Assembly: GCA_049684915.1 (NCBI GenBank)
Contig: JBAVGO010000147.1
Coordinates: 1-5,799 of the forward strand
Direction: 5' to 3'
Length of the DNA: 5,799 nucleotides
From: GWB2-37-7 sp049684915
GTDB taxonomy: Bacteria; Bacillota; Clostridia; Lutisporales; Lutisporaceae
Made by a program: the position numbers and the translations under genes. Under the pieces are notes generated by a model. It ran no database searches. It was not told the DNA's origin and saw only the letters and a program-made list of their open reading frames with translations. Shown piece after piece: positions 1 through 5,799 of the stretch; within the stretch, counting starts at the first letter, position 1; the number at the start of each line of letters is the position of its first letter.

Positions 1-3000
1 GACCTATAGTGAATTCTTAGAAGAAGTGAAAGAAAATACACTAACAGCTTATGAAAATCAGGAATACCAATTTGAAGAGCTGGTAGATAAGATCAATGTA
101 AGAAGGGATCTCAGTCGAAATCCCATCTTTGATGTCATGTTTGCTATGCAGAATACAAGCACAGAAAGCAGGGCTATAGAAGACTTAGAAATAAGCTACT
201 ATGATGCAGGAAACAAAATATCCAAATTTGATATGTCATTAAATGCGGAAGAAGCTGGAGATAGAATATTGCTGAGTCTGGAATACTGCACAAAGCTCTT
301 TAAAAAAGAAACGGTAGAAAGACTATCAAAGCATTATATCAATATATTGAAAGCTATTACAAAGAATCAAGAGATAACACTGGGAGAAATAGAGCTTATA
401 AGCCGACAGGAGAAAGAACAGATACTGGAAGTATTCAACAATACAAAAGCAGACTATCCAAGGGATAAAACTATTCACGAGCTGTTTGAAGCACAAGTAG
501 AAAAGACACCAGATAAAGTGGCGGTAATATATGAAGATAAACAATTAAGCTATAGAGAACTAAATGAAAGAGCCAACCAGCTGGCAGTTATCTTACAGCA
601 AAAGGGGATAGTCCCAGATGCAATGGTAGGCATTATGGCAGAGCGTTCTATAGAAATGGTCATTGGCATTATGGCAATATTAAAGGTGGGGGGTGCCTAT
701 GTGCCTATAGATCCTGAATACCCTGAAGACAGGATAGCCTACATATTGGCAGACAGTGACGCAAGTATACTGCTTACACAAAGGGCTTTGAAGGATAAAG
801 TGCAATTTGATGGTGATATTATTGAATTAGAAGATGAATGCCTGTTTAGTGTCAATAAAGAAAACCTTAAGCCCATTGCAACATCAAAGAATCTGGCTTA
901 TGTGCTTTATACCTCTGGCACCACAGGCAAGCCAAAGGGCGTTATGATAGAGCATAAGAGCGTTGTCAATATAACTTATGCTTGGAAAAAGGATTATAAG
1001 CTGAATACCTTTGATGTCAGATTATTGCAGCTTGCGAGCTTTTCCTTCGATGTTTCCATGGGAGATATGTCACGGGCGTTGTTAAACGGTGGGATGATGG
1101 TCATATGCCCAAGCCATAGCAAACTAGATTTTAAACAACTGTATCAGTTGATAAGCAAATATCAAATCAGCATATTGGAGCTGACACCGACATATGCAAT
1201 ACAATTTATGGAATATATCCATACAAACCGCTATGAGGTAACTCACATAAAGCTTTTGATACTAGGTTCGGATAGTTGTCCTATGGAAGAGTTTATCAAG
1301 CTGAAGAAGCAATACGGACACAGTATGCGAATTATCAACAGCTACGGTTTGACAGAGGTTACTATAGATTCCAGCTTTTATGAAGATAGCAGCTTGGAAA
1401 ATCAGATGATTGGCAATGCACCTATCGGAAAGCCAATGCAAAACACTATGTTTTATGTTCTTGACAAGGGAGGCAATTTGTTGCCTGCTGGTATTGCAGG
1501 AGAATTATGCATAGGGGGAGATGGATTATCCAGAGGCTATTTGAACAAACCTGAGCTGACAGCAGAAAAGTTTGTAGGCAACCCATTTGAACATGGAAAA
1601 AGGATGTACCGTACAGGGGACTTAGCAAGGTGGCTACCTGATGGCAATGTGGCATTTTTGGGTAGAATAGATTACCAAGTAAAAGTCAGAGGCTATAGAA
1701 TAGAACTGGGAGAAATTGAAAGCGGATTATTGAACTATGATGCTGTCAAGGAAGCAGTAGTTATTGCAAGGGAGAATAATGGCAGTAACTATCTTTGTGC
1801 ATATATAGTAGGGGATAAAGAATTGACGGTGACAGAGCTGAGGGAACACTTGAGTCAAGCACTGCCTGATTATATGCTGCCCTCCTACTTTGTGCAGCTT
1901 CAGAAGCTGCCCCTGACAGTCAATGGCAAAATAGACAAAAAAGCATTACCAGAACCAGATGGCAGCATGACAAGTGGAATCACTTATGAAGCACCAACTG
2001 ATGCAATAGAAGAAAAGCTAGTATCTATCTGGCAGGAGATATTGAAGATAGACAAGATAGGAATCAGGGACAATTTCTTTGAGCTAGGAGGTCACTCTCT
2101 AAAGGCAACTAGCATGATGGCAAAGATAAATAAAGAGCTTGAAGTAGAAATTCCGTTAAAGGAAATATTCCAGGGTCCCACTATTAAGGAATTGGGAAAT
2201 AAGATAAAAGAAAAGGAAAAGATAGCCTTTATAAAAATAGAGCCAGTAGAAGAAAAAGAATATTATGAATTATCCTCAGCCCAAAAGAGAATGTATACCC
2301 TACAGCAGATCGAGGTTAACAGTACCAGTTACAATATGCCGGGGATGCTGGAAATAGAAGGGGAACTGAACCTAGAGAGAGTGGAAGAAGCCTTTAGGAG
2401 CTTGATTAGTAGACACGAAGCATTGAGGACCAGTTTCAAGCTGATAGAAACAGGACCAGTGCAATACATACACAAGGAAGCTGCTTTTGAAATGGAATAC
2501 AGAGATATAAGGAATGATAATTATTTAACAGCACAAATAAACGAAATTCTCCAGATATTTATAAAACCATTTGACCTAAGCAGAGCACCGTTACTCCGAG
2601 TGGAGCTTATCAGGCTTTTGCCAGAAAATCAATCGGATTGGCATAAGCATATTTTATTATTTGACATGCACCATATCATTTCCGATGGTACTTCTATGGG
2701 GATATTAGTGAAGGAGTTCGGTAAGGTTTATAACGGAGAAGCTTTGAAGCCACTAAGAATACAATACAAAGACTATTGTGCTTGGCAAGAGCTTGCCTCC
2801 CAGAGCGGACACTATGCAAGTGAAAAGGAAAGAGAGCAGGAACAGTATTGGATAGAGAAATACAGAGGACAAATACCCGTATTGAACTTGCCCACAGATT
2901 ATCCAAGACCAAATATACAAAGCTTTGAGGGAGCCAGGTTAAGCTTCCAGCTTGATAAAGAATTGACCGGAAAGTTAAGAAAAACAGCAAAACAAACAGG

Positions 3001-3634
3001 CAGTACCCTATACATGGTACTATTGGCTGGTTTAAATATATTATTATCTAAATATAGCGGGCAGGAGGATATTGTGGTGGGAAGCCCTATAGCAGGGCGA
3101 CCTCATACAGATTTAGAAAATATTCTCGGAGTGTTTGTCAATATGCTTGCAATGAGAAATTATCCAGAAGGAAATAAGACCATTAGAGAGTTTTTACAGG
3201 AAGTCAAAGAAAATGCATTAAAAGCCTATGAAAACGAGAATTACCAGTTTGACGAGCTGGTGGACAAGCTAAATGTGCCAAGGGATTTAAGTAGGAATCC
3301 ACTATTTGATGTAATGTTTGTGCTACAGAATGAGGAGATAGGAGAGATTACATTAGAAGGTATAACCATAAGAACATATCCTGTGGAGTATAAAACATCC
3401 AAAGTTGATATCTCCTTCACTGCATCAGAGGATAGAGACAAAATAGATATCGACTTAGAGTATTGCACAAAGCTGTATAAAAAAGAGACAGCAGAAAATA
3501 TTGCATATTCTTATAAAGCGATACTAAGTAAGATAACTGAGAACATTGATGTTTTATTATCTGAAATAGAACTTGAAAGCAGTCTGAAAAAAGCAAAGGC
3601 ATCACAGGAAGATGAAACTGATTTTAATTTTTAG
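1..3634 (+). CDS. Nonribosomal peptide synthetase, ornithine-activating module plus terminal condensation domain (5' partial)
   Basis: This is the C-terminal part of a multimodular NRPS; 1210 residues are visible from the codon at base 2, and the true start lies upstream. Domains in order: the tail of a condensation domain (to about base 415), adenylation (479-1957), carrier (about 2012-2200) and a complete condensation domain (about 2261-3590), then TAG at 3632-3634. GTG at 26 is not the start: the reading frame continues upstream with in-family residues (TYSEFLEE). The A domain carries motifs A1 to A10 and an ornithine-type pocket code. The carrier has GGHSL, and the last C domain has HHIISDG. 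The protein should load L-ornithine, accept an upstream peptide through its first C domain, and pass the chain on through its last C domain. It ends where the next A domain would normally start, so that A domain must be supplied in trans, presumably by the gene 19 bases downstream in the same operon. There is no epimerisation or thioesterase domain. The product is not identified, so no symbol is given. Confidence 0.96.
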   Translation, partial: TYSEFLEEVKENTLTAYENQEYQFEELVDKINVRRDLSRNPIFDVMFAMQNTSTESRAIEDLEISYYDAGNKISKFDMSLNAEEAGDRILLSLEYCTKLFKKETVERLSKHYINILKAITKNQEITLGEIELISRQEKEQILEVFNNTKADYPRDKTIHELFEAQVEKTPDKVAVIYEDKQLSYRELNERANQLAVILQQKGIVPDAMVGIMAERSIEMVIGIMAILKVGGAYVPIDPEYPEDRIAYILADSDASILLTQRALKDKVQFDGDIIELEDECLFSVNKENLKPIATSKNLAYVLYTSGTTGKPKGVMIEHKSVVNITYAWKKDYKLNTFDVRLLQLASFSFDVSMGDMSRALLNGGMMVICPSHSKLDFKQLYQLISKYQISILELTPTYAIQFMEYIHTNRYEVTHIKLLILGSDSCPMEEFIKLKKQYGHSMRIINSYGLTEVTIDSSFYEDSSLENQMIGNAPIGKPMQNTMFYVLDKGGNLLPAGIAGELCIGGDGLSRGYLNKPELTAEKFVGNPFEHGKRMYRTGDLARWLPDGNVAFLGRIDYQVKVRGYRIELGEIESGLLNYDAVKEAVVIARENNGSNYLCAYIVGDKELTVTELREHLSQALPDYMLPSYFVQLQKLPLTVNGKIDKKALPEPDGSMTSGITYEAPTDAIEEKLVSIWQEILKIDKIGIRDNFFELGGHSLKATSMMAKINKELEVEIPLKEIFQGPTIKELGNKIKEKEKIAFIKIEPVEEKEYYELSSAQKRMYTLQQIEVNSTSYNMPGMLEIEGELNLERVEEAFRSLISRHEALRTSFKLIETGPVQYIHKEAAFEMEYRDIRNDNYLTAQINEILQIFIKPFDLSRAPLLRVELIRLLPENQSDWHKHILLFDMHHIISDGTSMGILVKEFGKVYNGEALKPLRIQYKDYCAWQELASQSGHYASEKEREQEQYWIEKYRGQIPVLNLPTDYPRPNIQSFEGARLSFQLDKELTGKLRKTAKQTGSTLYMVLLAGLNILLSKYSGQEDIVVGSPIAGRPHTDLENILGVFVNMLAMRNYPEGNKTIREFLQEVKENALKAYENENYQFDELVDKLNVPRDLSRNPLFDVMFVLQNEEIGEITLEGITIRTYPVEYKTSKVDISFTASEDRDKIDIDLEYCTKLYKKETAENIAYSYKAILSKITENIDVLLSEIELESSLKKAKASQEDETDFNF
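2..415 (+). other. Condensation domain, C-terminal end only (window-truncated)
   Basis: This is the end of the condensation domain that would join the upstream intermediate to ornithine. The late conserved motif is clear at about bases 50-160: YQFEELVDKI, then RRDLSRNPIFDVMF and AMQN. It is followed by the usual C-terminal lobe (SLEYCTKLF) and the C-A linker starting GEIELIS. The HHxxxDG catalytic motif lies upstream of the window and cannot be checked. It is closely similar to the end of the second C domain of the same protein (3203-3570), 1059 codons later, which is a typical spacing for one C-A-T module. Confidence 0.9.
26..145 (+). repeat. Condensation-domain end repeat, copy 1
   Basis: Homologous to 3203-3322, offset 3177 bases (1059 codons, one full A-T-C unit). 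Both encode a KENxLxAYEN...YQFxELVDKxNVxRDLSRNPxFDVMF stretch. The copies are alike in protein and, less closely, in DNA, as expected for tandem NRPS modules related by duplication. Confidence 0.8.
433..526 (+). repeat. C-A linker direct repeat, copy 1
   Basis: Pairs with 4418-4511 at a constant offset of 3985 bases. The first 36 bases (433-468) are identical in both copies. By hand count the whole 94 bases differ at 9 positions. It encodes FNNTKADYPRDKTIHELF and the start of the A domain (TPDKVAV). This is module-to-module homology inside NRPS coding sequence, not a mobile element, and it is a natural substrate for recombination. Confidence 0.9.
479..1957 (+). other. Adenylation domain, predicted L-ornithine-activating
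   Basis: This domain uses ATP to activate an amino acid as its adenylate and loads it onto the following carrier. Visible motifs: A1 LSYRELNERAN, A2 LKVGGAYVPIDP, A3 YTSGTTGKPKG (about 907-940), A4 FSFDVSMGDM, A5 NSYGLTEVTID (1337-1369), A6 GELCIGGDGLSRGYL, A7 YRTGDLARW, A8 GRIDYQVKVRGYRIELGEIE, A9 LPDYMLPSYF, A10 NGKIDKKALPEP (Lys at 1928-1930). Aligned to GrsA PheA positions 235, 236, 239, 278, 299, 301, 322, 330, 331 and 517, I read D, V, G, E, I, G, S, I, D, K. This is the classic unmodified-ornithine code (gramicidin S, bacitracin, fengycin type), recalled rather than searched. Glu278 and Asp331 would suit a basic side chain. The Pro of the usual A5 YGPTE is Leu here. Lysine or a related diamino acid is the main alternative. 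Confidence 0.88.
2012..2200 (+). other. Peptidyl carrier (thiolation) domain
   Basis: This short carrier domain holds the aminoacyl or peptidyl chain on a 4'-phosphopantetheine arm. The motif DNFFELGGHSLKA is present, and the modified serine is codon 2096-2098 (visible residue 699). The GGHSL form is typical of carriers that feed an LCL-type condensation domain, whereas GGDS forms usually precede an epimerisation domain. The next domain here is indeed a C domain. A phosphopantetheinyl transferase is needed but none is encoded in the window. Confidence 0.95.
2261..3590 (+). other. Complete condensation domain at the C-terminus of the synthetase, probably LCL type
   Basis: This domain forms the peptide bond between the chain on the upstream carrier and the next aminoacyl carrier. 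Motifs in order: LSSAQKRMYTLQQ, RHEALRTSF, MHHIISDGTSMG (HHxxxDG at 2669-2689, catalytic second His at 2672-2674), YKDYCAWQ, GSPIAGRPHTDLENILGVF, YQFDELVDKLNV and RDLSRNPLFDVMFVLQN. The domain looks intact and active. The preceding GGHSL carrier and absence of an epimerisation domain favour a C domain taking an L-configured donor. It is unusual that it is the last domain of the protein: after the linker start SEIELES the chain ends with an acidic tail (SQEDETDFNF), so its acceptor must sit on another protein. Confidence 0.93.
3203..3322 (+). repeat. Condensation-domain end repeat, copy 2
   Basis: Partner of 26-145 in the second, complete condensation domain of the same protein. The half condensation domain of the next gene has a third, much more degraded version near 4089-4175, where the RDLSRNP part is lost. 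Confidence 0.8.
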
Positions 3635-3636
3635 AT

Positions 3637-3641
3637 GGAGG
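3637..3641 (+). promoter_or_regulatory. Ribosome binding site of the second NRPS gene
   Basis: GGAGG lies 3 bases after the stop of the first gene and 12 bases before ATG 3654, a slightly long but usable spacing. It decides the start: the in-frame upstream ATG at 3612 has only an AGGA two bases ahead, and the downstream ATG at 3678 has no purine-rich leader. The 19-base gap contains no terminator or room for a promoter, so the two genes should be co-transcribed. Confidence 0.8.
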
Positions 3642-3653
3642 TATTTAACACAT

Positions 3654-5799
3654 ATGAGTAAGAAACTGCAAAAGCATATGATAGCTGCCAGTAGTCAATA
3701 TCATTTAGAAAAAGAATATTGGGTAAACAAGCTCTCTTATGTAGAACCCTGTGAATTTCCCTATGATCGGGTAAACAAAAATATACCAGAGATAGCTTTA
3801 GACTATATTGAATTTGATTACCCTGAGCAGACGAGCTTAAAATTAGATAATATAAGCAATGCTTCTTATAAAAATATGCTTTATATATTATTAGCAAGTG
3901 TTGCAGTCTTACTACATAAATATACGGGCAAGACGGATTTAATAACTGCAACTCCAATATATAAGCAGGAGAATGATAATGAAAGTGAATTTATCAACAC
4001 TATTTTACCATTAAGAAGTAGCTTTGATAAAAATATATCCTTTAAAGAATTATTGATTAATATAAAAAATACGGTATCAGAGGCAGTTAAGTATCAAAAC
4101 TATCCTATAGAAGTTTTGGCAAACGAACTGAACGTAAGTAGTGATTTGTATTTTCAGACTGTTGTAATGCTTGAAAACTTACAAGATATGCAGTATATAC
4201 AAGATTTAAACACAAATATGGTTTTTGTATTTAACAAAACAGTCAATAATTTGAAGTGTAAGCTATACTACAATACCTTATTATATAAGGAAAATACAGT
4301 GGTGCAAATTGCAGAGCATATGACTAATCTGTTAGATACAATACTTACAGATATTGATATAAAAATCTGTGACATCAATATTCTCACAGAAAAAGAACAG
4401 CAAAGGCTACTAGTAGAATTCAACAATACAAAAGCAGACTATCCAAGGGATAAGACTATCCATGAACTGTTTGATGCACAAGTACAGAAGACGCCAGATA
4501 AGGTGGCGGTAGTATGCGAAGAAAAGCAGTTAACCTATAGGGAGCTGAACGAAAGAGCCAATCAGCTGGCGCACTTGCTAAGAGAAAAGGGTATAACTAG
4601 AGACAGTATTGTAGGTCTTTGGACAGAACGTTCATTGGAGATGATAATAGGTATTCTAGGTATTTTAAAAGCAGGAGGCGCCTATTTGCCCATAGATACT
4701 AATTATCCGCAAGACAGAATAGAATACATATTGGAAGACAGCGGTGCCAAGCTGCTGCTTACACAGAGCTTACTATCAAAAAAGGCAGTATTCAGACAAG
4801 AAATAATCTTACTTGATGATGAAAGTCTATATGAAGGGGCTGTAAAAAACCCAGAAAAGATAAATCAACCTAATGATTTGGCATATATCATCTATACGTC
4901 TGGTAGTACTGGTAAACCTAAGGGCGTTATGATAGAACATCATGCATTGATAAATAGAATTAACTGGATGCAGAAGAAGTATCCTATTTCTGAGCAGGAT
5001 GTAGTATTACAGAAAACAGCATATACCTTCGATGTATCTGTATGGGAGCTGTTATGGTGGTCACAAGTAGGTGCAACCTTATGCCTGCTAGTTCCAGGCG
5101 GAGAAAAAGATCCACGCCAAATTGCACAAGCAATAGAAAAAAATAGAGTAACAGTTATGCATTTTGTACCTTCAATGTTGAATATATTTATGGAGTATCT
5201 GCAAATAAATGATGTAGAAGGATTATCGAGTATAAGACAAGTTTTTGCAAGTGGAGAAGCATTGATGCCATATCAAGTTGAAAAATTCAATGCTATTCTT
5301 AGCAATCGTTATGGTACAGCACTTGCCAATTTATATGGACCTACTGAGGCTGCAATAGATGTATCTTATTTTGACTGTATAGGTAAAGGACAGTTGGAAA
5401 GAGTACCTATTGGAAAGCCTATTGATAATATAAGCTTATATATCCTTGATGAAAGCAAAAACGTACAGCCTATAGGTGTATCGGGAGAACTATACATAGC
5501 AGGGGTTGGTCTGGCTCGTGGTTATTTAAATAATACCACGCTAACAGCAGAGAAATTTGTAGACAACCCTTTTGAAACGGGAACAAAAATGTACCGTACA
5601 GGTGATTTAGCAAGGTGGCTGTCCGATGGTAATATAGAATTCCTAGGTAGAATAGACCATCAGGTAAAGACTAGAGGCTACAGGATAGAGCTGGGAGAAA
5701 TAGAAACCCAACTGTTAAGCTATCAAGGAGTTAAAGAAGTAATTGCAACTGCAAAGGAAGATAACAGTGGAAGCAAATACTTATGTGCATACCTTGTAG
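3654..5799 (+). CDS. Nonribosomal peptide synthetase, half condensation domain plus serine-activating module (3' partial)
   Basis: 715 codons are visible and the frame is still open at the window end. The N-terminus is MSKKLQKHMIAASSQ; residues about 15-245 match only the C-terminal lobe of a condensation domain, and an adenylation domain follows from about base 4464, visible through motif A8. The rest of the A domain, and presumably a carrier and further modules, lie downstream. The A-domain pocket reads as serine. With no HHxxxDG of its own, the module cannot form a bond through its N-terminal segment. Either it receives the chain through the C domain ending the upstream protein (same strand, 19 bases apart), or it is the first module of an assembly line. 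I favour the former because of gene order. The first 750 bases are markedly AT-rich compared with the rest. The short basic N-terminus faces the acidic C-terminus of the upstream protein. No gene symbol is assigned because the product is unknown. Confidence 0.95.
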   Translation, partial: MSKKLQKHMIAASSQYHLEKEYWVNKLSYVEPCEFPYDRVNKNIPEIALDYIEFDYPEQTSLKLDNISNASYKNMLYILLASVAVLLHKYTGKTDLITATPIYKQENDNESEFINTILPLRSSFDKNISFKELLINIKNTVSEAVKYQNYPIEVLANELNVSSDLYFQTVVMLENLQDMQYIQDLNTNMVFVFNKTVNNLKCKLYYNTLLYKENTVVQIAEHMTNLLDTILTDIDIKICDINILTEKEQQRLLVEFNNTKADYPRDKTIHELFDAQVQKTPDKVAVVCEEKQLTYRELNERANQLAHLLREKGITRDSIVGLWTERSLEMIIGILGILKAGGAYLPIDTNYPQDRIEYILEDSGAKLLLTQSLLSKKAVFRQEIILLDDESLYEGAVKNPEKINQPNDLAYIIYTSGSTGKPKGVMIEHHALINRINWMQKKYPISEQDVVLQKTAYTFDVSVWELLWWSQVGATLCLLVPGGEKDPRQIAQAIEKNRVTVMHFVPSMLNIFMEYLQINDVEGLSSIRQVFASGEALMPYQVEKFNAILSNRYGTALANLYGPTEAAIDVSYFDCIGKGQLERVPIGKPIDNISLYILDESKNVQPIGVSGELYIAGVGLARGYLNNTTLTAEKFVDNPFETGTKMYRTGDLARWLSDGNIEFLGRIDHQVKTRGYRIELGEIETQLLSYQGVKEVIATAKEDNSGSKYLCAYLV
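3690..4400 (+). other. Truncated condensation domain: C-lobe only, catalytic motif absent
   Basis: The segment starts at EKEYWVNKL, equivalent to EQYWIEKY in the complete C domain at about 2841, so the whole N-lobe with the early C motifs and HHxxxDG is missing. Later landmarks can be matched: MLYILLASVAVLLHKYTGKTD to the LYMVLLAGLNILLSKYSGQED-like helix, TATPI to GSPIAGRP, NTILPLR to the VFVNMLAMR strand, and YQNYPIEVLANELNV to YQFDELVDKLNV. The RDLSRNPLFDVMF motif is degraded to SSDLYFQTVVML. It is probably non-catalytic: a relic or a structural spacer or docking element in front of the A domain. The frame is open throughout, which argues against a simple dead pseudogene. Confidence 0.85.
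4418..4511 (+). repeat. C-A linker direct repeat, copy 2
   Basis: Partner of 433-526, located in the second gene at the join between the half condensation domain and the serine A domain. Bases 4418-4453 are identical to 433-468. Its high identity contrasts with the strongly diverged, AT-rich half C domain just upstream, so the homology with the first gene rises sharply about here. Confidence 0.9.
4464..5799 (+). other. Adenylation domain, predicted L-serine-activating (C-terminal end outside window)
   Basis: Motifs seen: A1 LTYRELNERAN, A2 LKAGGAYLPID, A3 IYTSGSTGKPKGVMIEH, A4 FDVSVWE (Asp235-equivalent codon 5031-5033), A5 NLYGPTEAAID (5328-5360), A6 GELYIAGVGLARGYL, A7 YRTGDLARW, A8 GRIDHQVKTRGYRIELGEIE. 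At GrsA positions 235, 236, 239, 278, 299, 301, 322, 330 and 331 I read D, V, W, H, F, S, L, I, D. This is very close to the serine code of EntF (DVWHFSLVDK) and the general Ser consensus, recalled from the literature. The invariant Lys517 in motif A10 and motif A9 are beyond the window. Serine is strongly favoured; threonine codes differ at several of these positions. Confidence 0.88.

Noticed and set aside
26..28. GTG as the start codon of the first NRPS
   Set aside because: The frame is open back to base 2 with condensation-domain residues before it, and the domain is clearly cut by the window edge.
2200..2262. Epimerisation domain after the carrier
   Set aside because: The domain after the carrier has the C1 motif SSAQKRMY and full C-domain motifs, and the carrier is GGHSL; no E-domain features were seen.
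326..3605. Open frames on the minus strand (326-544, 1446-1655, 2694-2990, 3241-3468, 3417-3605)
   Set aside because: All lie antisense to well-conserved NRPS domains, encode low-complexity or hydrophobic protein without recognisable motifs, and have no ribosome binding site worth noting.
3635..3653. Terminator or promoter between the genes
   Set aside because: Only 19 bases are available, with no inverted repeat followed by a T run and no -35/-10 pair.
3585..3690. The two genes as one NRPS broken by a frameshift or stop
   Set aside because: Restoring the frame would give a full C domain followed directly by a second half C domain, not a normal module; the stop is followed by a good RBS and ATG, so two genes is the better reading.
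3631..3957. Minus-strand 108-codon frame over the gene junction
   Set aside because: The plus strand here carries the RBS and the start of a condensation-like protein continuous with the A domain; the antisense frame shows no family features and is explained by AT-rich sequence.
5797..5799. TAG at the very end as a stop for the second gene
   Set aside because: It is out of frame; the in-frame codons are CTT, GTA and then the first base of the next codon, and motifs A9-A10 are still to come.
1..5799. CRISPR array, tRNA, riboswitch, insertion sequence or hidden non-NRPS system
   Set aside because: The window is covered by two continuous NRPS frames; the only repeats found are homologous module segments at module-length spacing.

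Overview
The window is coding almost from end to end and holds parts of two adjacent, co-directional (+ strand) nonribosomal peptide synthetase (NRPS) genes. It is an internal slice of a larger biosynthetic cluster: the first gene begins before base 1 and the second runs past base 5799. Sampled lines in the conserved NRPS parts run from about 38 to 50% G+C. Arginine is mostly AGA/AGG, ATA isoleucine is very common, and the second gene has a GGAGG ribosome binding site. This suggests a low-GC Gram-positive, most likely a clostridium-like Firmicute; Paenibacillus/Bacillus relatives are not excluded. That assignment is inference from composition.

Layout. Bases 2-3634 are the 3' part of NRPS gene 1: the C-terminal end of a condensation (C) domain, an adenylation (A) domain, a peptidyl carrier (T) domain, and a second, complete C domain. 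The gene then stops at the point where the next A domain would normally begin, ending in a short acidic tail. A 19-base gap (3635-3653) carries the ribosome binding site. Bases 3654-5799 are the 5' part of NRPS gene 2: a truncated, AT-rich C domain keeping only the C-terminal lobe and lacking the HHxxxDG active site, followed by an A domain that runs off the window after motif A8.

Function. Read against the GrsA (PheA) positions, the first A domain shows D-V-G-E-I-G-S-I-D plus the invariant Lys, which I recognise as the ornithine signature of gramicidin S / bacitracin / fengycin-type synthetases. The second shows D-V-W-H-F-S-L-I-D (Lys outside the window), a serine signature. The T domain has GGHSL rather than GGDSI and no epimerisation domain follows, so L-Orn is expected to stay L. 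Simple colinearity gives a ...-L-Orn-Ser-... segment, with the Orn-Ser bond made by the C domain at the end of protein 1 acting in trans on the carrier of protein 2.

Most interesting is the gene junction: a full C domain at the end of one protein faces a catalytically empty half C domain at the start of the next. I saw no RNA genes, mobile elements, CRISPR arrays, terminators, promoters, thioesterase or tailoring genes here.
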